From assembly GCF_002197845.1 (NCBI RefSeq), contig NZ_NIDE01000018.1, forward strand, positions 106,902 through 170,901: 64,000 nucleotides of DNA, given 5' to 3'. Of this stretch, positions 18,394 through 29,809 are shown in pieces (position 1 is the first letter of the stretch; the number at the start of each line of letters is the position of its first letter). Both the position numbers and the translations under genes were made by a program. Below the pieces are notes generated by a model. The model ran no database searches and was not told the origin of the DNA. It worked only from the letters and a program-made list of their open reading frames with translations. This stretch comes from Fimbriiglobus ruber. Its GTDB lineage: Bacteria > Planctomycetota > Planctomycetia > Gemmatales > Gemmataceae.

Positions 18394-21300
18394 ATGCCCG
18401 CCTCACCGTCTCAGTCCCACGCGCCCCGCGGCCCCCGCCCGGGTCGCCGGTGGTATCGGTTCGACCTGTTCGCGGCCCTCGACCGCCTCCGGACGTTCTA
18501 CCACCGGCTCACGCGGACCGGGATCGACGCGTTGGTCCGGCCGGTGAAGGCGCGGCCCGAACTGACCGCCCTCGAAACCCGGATGATGCCGGCCCGCCCA
18601 CTGCCCGACCCGATTATCGTTACCGGGTCCGGGGTCGGCGCGAGTCCGACGGTCAACGTCTACAACGCGGCGACCGGCGCCCTGAACTACCAAGTCACCC
18701 CGTATGCGGCGACGTTCACCGGCGGGGTGCGGGTGGCCTCGGCCGACTTCAACCTGGACGGGAACCCCGACGTGGTCGTCGCCCCGGGGCCGGGCGGCGG
18801 TCCGGAAATCCGGATCCTGGATGGTCAGACCGGCGAGCAGATCGCGGGTCCGCTCGGAAATTATTGGGCCTTCGATCCGTCGTTCACCGGCGGCGTGAGC
18901 GTGGCCGTCGCGGACGTGACCGGGAAGGGGTATCCGGACGTGATCGTGGCCGCCGGGTCGGGGGGCGGGCCGCGGGTACGGGTGTTCGACGGGCGGACCG
19001 GGGCCGTGATCGACGACTTCTTCGCGTACGACCCGTCGTTCCGGGGCGGGATCTCGGTCGCCGCGGCCGACTTCGCCGGGCTCGGGCGGGCCCAGATCGC
19101 GGTCGGGGCGGGGCCGGGCGAGGGCCCGGTCGTCAAGGTCTACGACGCGCTCACGCAGACGACCATCGCGGGTCCGCTCGGGACGTTCTTCGCGTTCGAT
19201 CCGGCGTCGCGGAGTGGGGTGACCGTCGGGGCCGACGCGACCGCCGGGGACGTGAACGGGGACGGCGTGCCCGACCTGGCGGTCGGGAGCGGCCCGGGCG
19301 TCCCGGCCGAGGTCAAGGTGTTCTCCGGGGCCGACGGGTCGGTCCTCTGGGACCTCAGCCCGTTCGGGTCGTCGTTCACCGGCGGGGTGACCGCCGCGCT
19401 GGCGTACGTGGACGACGACGCGGACGCGGACGTGGTCGTCGGGTCCGGGCCGGGGATCGCGGGCGAGGTGAAAGTGTTCTCCGGGGCGACCGGGCTGCAA
19501 CTCGCCGACCCGCTCGGTGATTACGTCCCGTACGGGACGGGCGCGACCGGGGGATTGTTCGTGGCGGCCGCGAACGACCCGGACTCGATGACGGTCGACG
19601 TAACCCTGGCCCCGCAGATCGCGTCGGTGGGGACGCCCGTCGAGGCTCTGGTGACGGTCACCAGTTCGGGGGCGATCCCGACGCTCGACTGGACCGTCTA
19701 TTGGGGGGACGGGACGACGACGACCGACAGCGAGACGGTCGGCGGGGCGACGACCGCGACGTTCACCGAGTACCACACGTACACGGCCGCCGGGACGTAC
19801 ATCGTCGAGGCGGACGTGTCGTCCGTGTCGACTTTCAGCCTCGGCGGCGGCTTCACGGGCACGTTCATTCACGGCTTCGGAAGTGGGACGGCCACCGAGA
19901 CGATCAACCAGGCGCCGACCATCACCGGGTTCACCCCGGACACCGGGTACTCGTCCACCGACGGGATTACCGACGCGACGACCCTGACGATCTTCGGGAC
20001 GGCGGGGGACGACAGCGGGGTGAGCCTGTACGACGGGACGACCGCGATCGGGTCGACGACGGCGTCGAGCGGCGGGCTGTGGACGATCACGTACGGGACG
20101 CTGGCCGACGGCGTCCACCCGTTCGTGGCCGCCGTCACCGTGACCGGGACGGTCGCGTACGACGCGGCCGACCGGTCGGCCGCGTACCCGGTGACGGTCG
20201 ACACCACCCCCCCGGTGGTCGCGATCCGGGCCCCGTCCGAGACGTACGACACGGCCCCGCCGATCACGGTGACGGCCGTCGACCCGCTCCCCGGCGGGTT
20301 CCCGCCGACCGCGACGGTCACCCTCGACATCGACGGGTCCGCGGCCGCCGCCGCGGCGCTCGTGGACGGGACCGCGACGTTCACCGGGTACGGCTCGCTG
20401 ACCGTCGGGGACACGTACACCCTTCAGGCCCAGGTGACCGACGCGGCCGGGAACGTGGGCACCAGCCCGTCCGCGTCGGTCACCGTCAACCCGTGGACGA
20501 CCGACGCCAGCCCGGTCGATCTCGTCTCGCCGGTCGAGTCCACGCCCCCGTCGCAGCCGGCCGCCGGCGGGAACGTGGCGGCCACCGTCCCCCTGGTGGG
20601 CGGGCTCGGGATGCCGGCCGTCGCCGGACAGGCCCCCGCCCTCGCGTACAACTCGTCCGGCGTCCAGCTCCAACCGCCGATCCAGGTCTCTTTCCAGTCG
20701 CCCAACGACCTGTCGGCCCCGTCCGACGTCATCGGCACGCTCACCTGGGACGGGACGGCCGAGCCCGCGACCACCTTCCCCGGGACCGGCCTGCGGCCCG
20801 GGGCGGACTGGACGTTCGGGTTCGTCCCGCCGTCGTCGGCGACCGGCCGGCACACGTATTCGGTTAGCCTGTTCATCGACTACGGGTCGCCGTCCCTGGA
20901 CGTGACCACGTCGGTGCCCGGGTCGACGTTCGTGGTCGACCAGACGGGCAGCCCGTTCGGGGCCGGGTGGACGCTATCGACCACCGACCAACTCGTCGCG
21001 GTCGCCGCGGCCGGATCGCTCCCGGCCGGGGAAATGCTGGTCGAGGGGACCGGCGGGTGGGAGTTCTTCGCGGTCGACGGGTCGGGGTACGACAGTCCGC
21101 CCGGCGACCCCGGGACACTGGCCGCGGTCGCCGGCGGCTTCACGTACACGTCCATTACCGGCGAGGTGTGGGCCTTCAACTCGTCCGGCCAGATGACCTC
21201 GTGGACGGCGGCCGACGGCGGGTCGCTCGTCACCTTCGGGTACGACGGGTCGAGCCGGCTGTCGACGATGGCCGCCCCGGACGGCGGGGTGTCGACGTTC

Positions 21301-24300
21301 TCGTACGACGGCGGCGGCCTGATCGACGCGATCGCGTCCCCCGGCGGGCGGGTGACGACCCTCACCCACTCCGGGACCAACCTGACTGGGGTGACCGACC
21401 CGGCCGGCGGGACGGCCACCCTCGCGTACGACGGGTCCCACCACCTGCTGACGATCGCCGACGGGGTCGAACTGACGACCTACACGTATTCCAACGGGAT
21501 GGCGGCGACCGTCCAGACGGCGGGCGGGACGACGACGGTCGCCCCGGCGCTCGGGGCCGGCCGAGCGGGGGCGACGAACGGGGCGCCGACGGGATCGGTG
21601 ACGGACCCGACCGGGGCCGCGACCCAGACCGCGTTCAACGCCCTCGGCGAACCGGTCGACCAGGTCGACCCGACCGGCGGGGAGTCGACGGTCACCCGGG
21701 ACTCGAACGGGTACATCCTCACCCAGGTGGACGCGGACGGGAATACGACCACGTACACCCGGGACGCGGCCGGATTCCCGCTCACGATGACCGACCCGCT
21801 CGGGGGCGTGACCACGTACACGTACCAGGTCGCGTACCACGCGTTGACGAGCGAGACCGACCCGCTCGGGCACACGACGACGTACACGTACACGGCGGCC
21901 GGCGACCTCCAGACGGTGACCGACCCGCTTGGCGACGTGACCACGTACACGTGGGCGGCCGGCCTGGTCCAGACGACCACCGACCCGCTCGGGCGGGTGG
22001 TGACCGACGTGTACGACGCCGCGCGGCACCTGATCGGCCAGCTCAGCGGCGGGATCCCGACCGGGACGGCCGTGTACGACGCGGACGGGTACCCGGCGTC
22101 GACCGTCGACGCGCTCGGCGACACGACCACGGTGGTGAACGACGCGGACGGGCGGCCGGTCACGACCACGACCCCGGACGGGGCGACGACGACGGTCGTG
22201 TACGACGTGTCCGGGCTGGCGTTGAGTTCGAAGGCCCCGGACGGGGTAACGACCAGCTACGCGTACAACACGGCCGGCCTGGTGACGGCGTCGATCGTCG
22301 GGTTCGGGTCGGGCCTGGCCCAGACCACGACGACCGTGTACGACGCGGCCGACCGCCCGGTCGCCTCGATCGACCCGCTCGGGAACATCACCACCACGAC
22401 GTACGACGCGGCCGGCCGGGTGCTGGCCGTGACCGACCCGCTCGGCGACGTGAGCACCACGTCGTACGACCCGGCCGGGAACGTGACGGCGACCGAGGAC
22501 CCGCTCGGCCGGGTGACGCGGACCGCGTACGACGCCGACAACCGGCCGGTGACCGTGACCGACCCGCTCGGGGACACAACGACCGCCACGTACGACGCGG
22601 CCGGAACACGATCGCCATTACCGACCCCCGGGGGAACACGACGACGACCGTGTACGACGCCGACAACCGGGCCGTCGCCACCATCGACCCGCTCGGGGAC
22701 ACGACGACCACGACGTACGACGCGGCCGGGCAGGCGGTCGCCGTCACCGACCCCCGCGGGGGCGTGACCACGACCACCTACGACGTCCGCGGCCGCGCGG
22801 TCGCGACGACCGACCCGCTCGGGGACACGACGACCACGGCGTACGACGCGGCCGACCGCCCGGTGGCGGTGACCGACCCGCTCGGGAACACGTCGACGAC
22901 CGTGTACGACACCTCGAGCCGGGTGGTCGCGACCGTCGACCCGCTCGGCGACCGGACGACCACGGTGTACAACGCGGCCGGGCAGATGGTCGCCACCATC
23001 GACCCCCGCGGGGACACGACGACGACGGTGTACGACACCCTGGGCCGGCCGGTCGCGACGATCAATCCGCTCGGGCACACGTCGACCGTGGTGTACGACG
23101 CCGACGACCGCGTCGTCGCCACCATCGACCCGCTCGGGGACGTCACCACCACGACCTACGACGTGGCGAGCGACCCGATCTCCGTGACTGACCCACTCGG
23201 GGACGTCACGACAACCGTTTACGACGCGGCCGGACAGGTCGTCGCGACGATCGACCCGCTCGGGAACGAAACCCGGTACGTCTTCGACGCCGCCGGCCGG
23301 CCAGTCGCCACCATCGACCCGCTCGGGGACACGACGACGACCGCGTACGACGCGGCTGGCAACCTAGTCGCGACGACCGACCCGCTCAACCACACCACCA
23401 CCACCGTCTTCGACGCCGCCAACCGCCCGATCGCGACCATCGACGCGCTCGGCGAGCGGACCACGGTCGCGTACGACGCGGCCGGCGACCCGGTCGCCAC
23501 CACCGATCCCTTGAACCATACGACCACCATCGTCTACGATGCGGCCGACCGGCCCATTGCTCAGGTCGATGCCCTGGGCGAGCGGACCACGGTCGCGTAC
23601 GACGCGGCCGGCAACGTCGTCGCCACCACCGATCCCTTGAACCATACGACCACCATTGTTTACGACGCCGCCAACCGGCCCATCGCCCAGATCGACGCCC
23701 TGAACGAACGGACGACGGTCGCGTACGACGCGGCCGGCAACGTCGTCGCCACCACCGATCCCTTGAACCACACCACGACCACCGTGTACGACGCCGCCAA
23801 CCAGGCGATCGCGACCGTCGATCCGCTCGGCGACATCACCACCACGACCTACGACGCGGCCGGGCGGGTGCTGGCGGTGACCGACCCGCTCGACCACACC
23901 ACCACCTACGCCTACGACGCGGACGGCCGCCCGACGAGCAGCCTGAACCCGCTCGAACAGGCCACGGTGGTCGTCTACGACGCGGCCGGCAACGCGATCG
24001 CGTCCGTCGACCCGCTCGGCAACCGGACCACGACCGTCTACGACGCGGCCGACCGGCCCGTGGCCCAGATCGACGCCCTCGGGGACACGACCACCACCGT
24101 CTACGACGCGGCCGGCAATGCGGTGTCCACTACCGACCCACTCAACCACACGACCACCACCGTCTACGACGCCGATAACCGGGCGATCGCGTCCGTCGAC
24201 CCACTCGGAAACATCACGACCACCGCCTACGACGCGGCCGGGAACACGCTGGCGACGGTCGACCCGCTGGGCGACCGGACGACGTACGGGTACGACGCGG

Positions 24301-26693
24301 ACGACCGCCAGGTGACGGTCAAGGACGCCCTCGGCGGTGTTACCACAACCACGTACGACGCGGCCGGCAACCAACTCGCGGTAGTCGACCCGGACGGGAA
24401 CGCGACCACGTACACCTATGACGCGGCCGACCAGATGATCTCTCAGACGGACCCGCTCGGGCACGTGAGCACGTTCGCGTATGACGCGGCCGGGCGGGAG
24501 ACGGGGACGACCGATCCGACCGGGCGGCGGATCGCGTATGGGTACGACGCGGACGATCGACAAACGACCGAGACGTGGTACGCGTCCGGTGGCGGGACGG
24601 TCCAGACCCTGACGTTCACGTACGACGCGGCCGGGAACCAACTGACGGCCCAGGCCCCGGTCGGGACGTACACCCTGACGTACGACGCCGACGACCGGGT
24701 GGCGGCGGTCTCCGAGCCGTTCGGCCTGGGACTCACGTTCACGTACGACGCGGCCGGCAATCGGACCGGGGTGGCGGACAGCCTGGGCGGGGTCGAGACG
24801 CTCACGTTCGACGCCCTCGACCGCCAGTCGACCCTCCAGTTCGACGACGGCACGGGGAGCGGTGGTAGTGGAGGAAGCGGTGGCAGCGGGGGAAGTGGTG
24901 GAAGCGGAGGCAGTGGTGGGAGCGCGAGCGGGATTCAGGAGGTGCGGACGTACGACGCGGGCGGGAATCTGTCGACCGTCACCCGGCAGTCGGCGACCGG
25001 GTTCGGGTGGTCGACGGTCGGGACGACCACGTACGCGTATGACGCCGACAACCGGACGACCGGGATTACCGATTCGGGCGCCGGTGGCGGAGCCTTGGCC
25101 AGTTACGCGTACGCGTACGACGCGGCCAGCCGGTTGACGCACGAGACGGACGACGGGATCGGGACGACCTACACGTACGACACGACCGGGCAGGTGACGG
25201 CGGCCGGAGCGGTTACGTATTCGTACGACGCGAACGGCAACCGGACCGACCCGGGGTACGCGACCGGGACGGGAAACGAGGTGACGACGGACGGGACGTG
25301 GACGTATACGTACGACGCGGCCGGAAACACGACCGGGAAGACGGACACGGCCGGGGACGCGTGGGCGTACACGTACAATAACGCCGACCAGATGACATCG
25401 GCCGCATATACGCCTGGCGGGTCAGGCGGGTCCGGCGGCGGGTCCGGGTCACCGACCGAGGTGGCCACGTACGTGTACGACGCGTTCGGCAACCAGATCG
25501 AGGAAGACGCGACGATCGGGGGCGTCACCACCGTGACTCGGGAGGGGTTCGACGGGTGGAACCCGGCGAATGCGGGCGGGGCCGGGAACGGGTCGTTCAA
25601 CGCGTGGGCCGACCTGAACGGGAGCGACGCCCTGGTGACCCGCCGGGTGTACGGCCCGGGGGCCGACGAGTTAACGGCCCGGGAGACGGCCGGGGGGACC
25701 GTTGGGTGGTATCTGACCGACGACCTGGGCAGTATCCGCGGGATCACCGACGGGAGTGGCAATCCGCTCACGACCATCGGGTACGACGCGTTCGGAGACG
25801 TGACGACCGACTCGACTCCGGCCGCGGCCGACCGGTTCGGGTACGCCGGGGTGGCCACCGATCCGGTCACCGGGCTGGAGTCGAACGGGAACGGGGCTCG
25901 GGAATACAACCCGGCACTGGGGCGGTTCGCCCAGCAAGACCCGACCGGATTCGGGGGCGGGGACGGAAACCTGTACCGGTATGCCGGGAACGACCCGTTG
26001 ACCAAGATCGATCCGTCAGGCAAACTGGCGTTGACCCCGACTGAGGCTCAGATGACTGTAGTATCACCGATTGCTCCATCCGGGGATGTGGCATGGGCAA
26101 CCCCAGGCTACGATACTTCGACAGTAACACAAATCGGACAAGCAACCGACACAACCGGAATTGATTCCAGCTCTCTTGCTAGTCCGACGTATACTCAAGT
26201 GTCGGCGACGCCAGAAGTTCCCGTTCTATCCCCACCCGCTCCTCCCGCTCTATCCCCACCCGCTCCTCCCGCTGGAGAAGCACCCAAACCTAATCCCGGC
26301 AAGACGTTGCCTCCACCTCCTTTTCCTGGACTATTAGATCCGATCGGCGCTATAACAGGAGCTATTGGTCCCATTGCAGGGGCCTTGCCGGTACCCCAAG
26401 CACCTGGTATACCAAATCCGTTTAGACCGAATCCATTTGTTCCACCGTTAGTCAAAATTGCATTGTCGCAACTTATAGAAATGATGGCGAGTGACAATTT
26501 TCAAGTACGTGATGCGGCATATATCCAAATATTAAATTTGATCACATCACTTAAAGGATCGCCTTTTCAAAGACTTTTAGGTCCAATGTATAGTTATCTT
26601 GAGCGCCTATCAAGAAATCACCCCGACCCAGAGGTTCGCAATCGTCTGACAATCATACTTGACAGAACAAAACTGGAATGGGAGGCATTCTGA
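18394..26693 (+). CDS. Giant FG-GAP / Rhs (YD-repeat) protein (one frameshift)
   Basis: 2,766 residues once one G is restored near 22603, where GCCGGAACACG replaces the usual GCCGGGAAC; otherwise the frame stops at 22767. A good ribosome site (GGGGGAGAG) precedes ATG 18394. The N-terminus has an ALExRxxPA motif often seen in planctomycete exported proteins. Then come FG-GAP/VCBS-like repeats (about 60-420; DFNLDGNPDVVVAPGPGGG), PKD- and Ig-like domains (420-700), an Rhs N-terminal region, and dozens of YDAAGR/DPLGD YD repeats (960-2500) that form the hollow Rhs shell. The core-closing motif LGRFAQQDPTGFGGGDGNLY ends the conserved part. The variable tip (last 210 residues) is lower in GC, proline-rich, then HEAT-like (DNFQVRDAAYIQIL, DPEVRNRL). 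No classical toxin fold is recognised in the tip. Confidence 0.85.
24855..24924 (+). repeat. GGS-linker microsatellite in Rhs core
   Basis: Degenerate 9-bp units encoding Gly-Gly-Ser about eight times between the YD repeats and the conserved Rhs end. The second Rhs copy has a shorter version at 31805-31870 that is out of frame. This is a hot spot for length change. Confidence 0.7.
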
Positions 26694-26850
26694 AGTAATT
26701 GCCAAAAAGATTTTTTTTGCTGTGTAGGCACTTACACAGAGTGAGATCGAGACGTAATTTGGTAGATAATGCAACGAATAGATTTGTACATGTTGACGAG
26801 ACCAAACAAATTATTTGATGCGAAATAGTAACATCCTAATTGGACTGGCC
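26694..26850. other. Low-GC spacer after Rhs gene
   Basis: AT-rich compared with the surroundings. It contains a short inverted repeat TGTGTA/TACACA near 26723. Before the IS insertion it was continuous with 28559 onward, as shown by the 8-bp duplication GACTGGCC. Confidence 0.5.
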
Positions 26851-28550
26851 GGGTGGGATCTCTCCCCTGCGCATAATCCAGTCGCTTTTTCACCGCTTTC
26901 AACCGCAACGGGTTCTGGGTTGGCTTTGACGACTTGAAAACGTGTGGCGTCCTTGGTTCAACGAGCTGTTACCACACAATTTCGCCGGCCAGGACGCCAC
27001 ACATGACGTACTCTCTGCACTTGCTCGCCGTCGCGGCTACCCTCGGGGTTCCCCGCTCGGCCGGCTCCCACTCGCCCGACCTCGACGCCGAGGACGCACT
27101 CGCCCCGGCGTGGACGGCCCTGGTCCAACTCCTCCGCGACTTCGCCGCTGCCCCCGCCTCACCCTCGGCGACGTTCGCCCTCGAGCAACAACTGCGGGAG
27201 CGGATGCGAGAACTCGGCCGCCTCGGGCTGGAATGGGCGTACAACCATGTCGAACCCCGGGAGGTCGAGGCATTGCCGTCCCACGTCGAGTTCGAGGCCA
27301 CCCCGTACACCCGGCTCGGCCGCCCGACGCCGCAGGTCGTCGCCACCCTATTCGGCAACGTCCGGTTGTGGCGGGTCGGGTATCGCCCGACGCACCGGAC
27401 CGGTGAGTCGACCCTCTTCCCCGTGGCCGTGCAACTGGGCCTCGCGGCCGGGGCGACCCCGGCCGTCGCCGAACGGGCCGCGTACGACCAGTCCGAGGCC
27501 GGGGCCACCCAGCGTCGGACCCGGCAACGGCTGCGGGATGACCACGGCCTGCGATGGGGGATCAAGAAGTTGCGGGCGGTGGTCGCCCGGGTGGCCGATG
27601 GGATGGCGGCCGCCCGACACGACGTGCAGGTGCAGAACGTGCTGCGGCTCCTGGAACAGGCGTGGCTCGGGACGGGTCCACACAAGCCGGTCCTGAGCGT
27701 CGGCCGGGACGGCATCTCGTTCGGCCTCCCGGTTCGCGGGGCACCGTGTTCGAGGTCGCGACCGCGGGTACGGTGACCGTGATCGACCGCCGGGGGCGGC
27801 GCCTGGGAACAGTGTACCTGGCCCACACGCCCGAGTCGAAGCAGGGGACCATGAGTCGGAACTTGACCCGCCTGGTGACGGCCGTGTTGCAGGCGTGGGA
27901 GCGACCGCTCCCGCGGTTGTGCTACGTGACCGATGCGGGGGACAACGAGGCGGCGTATTACGCCACGGTCCTGCGACCGATGCGGCACCCGCGAACCGGG
28001 GACCGGCTCGACTGGGTGCGGGTGGTCGACTACTACCACGCGAGCGAGCGACTGTGGGCGATGGCCGGGGCGTTGTTCGGTCCGGGACGGCAGGCCCACG
28101 CCTGGGTGCGTCGGATGCAGACGCTGTTGAAACGGCCGAACGGCATCCGCCGGGTCCTCAACTCGGCGTCGGTGCATCGCAGCCGTCAGATGTTGAAGGG
28201 GAAGAGGCGAGCCGCGTTCGACAAGGCGTACAACTACTTGCGGAAGCGGACGCCGTTCCTGCGGTATGCCGCGTACCAGCGGGTGGGCATCCCGTGCGGC
28301 AGCGGAGTCACCGAGGCCGCGTGCAAGACGATCGTCACACAGCGGCTGAAGTTGTCGGGGATGCGGTGGACCAAGGGCGGGGCGCAGACGATTCTCGACC
28401 TGCGGGTGCTGAACCTCAGTGGTGTGTGGACGGAGGCGTATCAACGGCTGCTCCGCGCGTTCCCGAGCGTGACCGTGCCAACCTACGCCACCTGCGGGCG
28501 AAACGAGCTCACAATCGCCGCGTGATCAAGCCGCCAGAGAGACCGCACCC
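26851..28550 (+). mobile_element. ISKra4-like insertion sequence, copy 1
   Basis: A 1,700-bp element. Terminal inverted repeats are GGGTGGGATCTCTC (left) and GGGTGCGGTCTCTC (right, reverse complement). An exact 8-bp target duplication GACTGGCC flanks it (26843-26850 and 28551-28558). It is near-identical to the inverted copy at 29810-31510. Confidence 0.9.
27003..28525 (+). CDS. ISKra4-like transposase, frameshifted copy
   Basis: Same 507-residue transposase as the intact copy at 29835-31358, but a run of five G is four here (27738-27741), so the frame goes out after SFGLPVRG and stops at 27776. The rest continues in another frame to 28525. Motifs of the family are present: YVTDAGDNEAAYY, VDYYHASERLW, CGSGVTEAACKTIVTQRLK and GMRWTKGGAQ. 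If the lost G is real the copy depends on the other for transposase. Confidence 0.85.
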
Positions 28551-28687
28551 GACTGGCCATCTTGACTTTTCGACACTGGTGACGCATGATTGTGCAGTTA
28601 CATACCGAGCCCGAAGAGACTGTGCATGCGGAAGCTACCGCCTGTGGTGGGGAACTAGTTCGATCCGCCTTACATAAGTTGGCACAG

Positions 28688-29765
28688 ATGAAATCTATGA
28701 TTTGTTTGGGAACAGTTTTGTTGATTATCACTCGTACGGGGGCGATGGAGGACCAGCCCGCATTAAGACCCAAACCCGATGCTGAAATACCCATTAATAA
28801 TAATAAATCAGACAAGTATTTAACGAAGTGCGCGGGATATAGCCCGAACGGGAAAATATTTGCCCTGCGTCGCCAAGTGAGCAGGAGTCAGGATGTGATC
28901 AAATTGTACAGCCTATCGCCTCGTGAAAATAAGTTTTTTTTTGGAAACGACATGTGAGTATCTCACTTTTTTGGCAAATCAGTCGTTTATATTCTCGGCA
29001 GACAGTTCGGCAATATTTTTTATAAACAGGAACAATATCATAACTATTGATTTAAATTCGAGGGCACCATTGTATTTGGCTACCAATATCGAGCACCCTA
29101 CAAATTCGCAATATATATCAATATCGGCAAGCAGCGATGGCAAATACATTTTTGCAGTGCGTATAACTGATAAATCTAGAATAGACATTATCTCGATATC
29201 CACATCAAGGGGCAGCGAGGCGACGGTGTCGTATGGTTTTGAAATCCCAGCAGACAGTCGCGAGATGCTAGACAAATGCGATTTTGACGCCGATAAGAAA
29301 CGAATCGTTGTATGCAGTCATACGGGTGAACGACGAAGCATTATAATTCGCGACTGCGTAGACAGCAAGACATATTCGCTAACTCAAGAGAAACCAGGCA
29401 GCACGAGTTGCATCAAACTCGATGACAGAGAGAATATCTTGTATTTTGGCAGTGACGATGGAAACATATATAAATGGCAATTTCAAAAAACGAACAACGC
29501 TCTTCAAACTTTGAAATTTGCCAACCGCACAGTGTCTTCGATTGCTATAGACAGCGCCAAAACTATAGCAGCAGCAAGTTTTGACCGGGGATCGGTCAAT
29601 GCGATTCTCGTTGATGCGCGTGGAGAAACGAACAATATTCGAATAATCAGTGATCCACGTGGCGCTCAGACGATTTCTCTGCATCCAAATAGGCGAGAGT
29701 TCGCAATTATAGGCGAAGACTGCATATTGATATATGATATTGAAAAGCTCCGCAATACTCGTTAG
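28688..29765 (+). CDS. Low-GC beta-propeller (WD40-like) protein, frameshifted
   Basis: 358 residues after removing one T from a run of nine (28934-28942); as written it is two overlapping frames (28688-28957 and the part ending 29765). A signal peptide-like start (MKSMICLGTVLLIITRTGA) suggests export. The body has repeated blade-like segments with SPNGK, SSDGKYIFAVR, DSAKTIAAASFD and HPNRREFAI motifs, typical of WD40/YVTN propellers in loose form. GC is far below the window average, and codon use is AT-rich like the Rhs tip and the candidate immunity gene. It lies between two inverted IS copies, downstream of the Rhs gene. The role is unknown; a partner of the Rhs tip is one possibility. Confidence 0.55.
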
Positions 29766-29809
29766 ATTCGTGAATAATGCCGATGCATTCCGCTCAAAGC
29801 AGCTACCAC

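Noticed and set aside
21240..24500. A CRISPR-like or satellite repeat array
   Set aside because: The regular GACCCGCTCGG...TACGACGCGGCC pattern is the codon-level signature of YD repeats in one open frame; spacers are not unique and no cas genes are near.
23364..25142. A 592-aa minus-strand protein (and other long antisense frames in the Rhs gene)
   Set aside because: Low-complexity Arg/Gly/Val-rich shadow of the Rhs frame in high-GC DNA; no domain or start signal.
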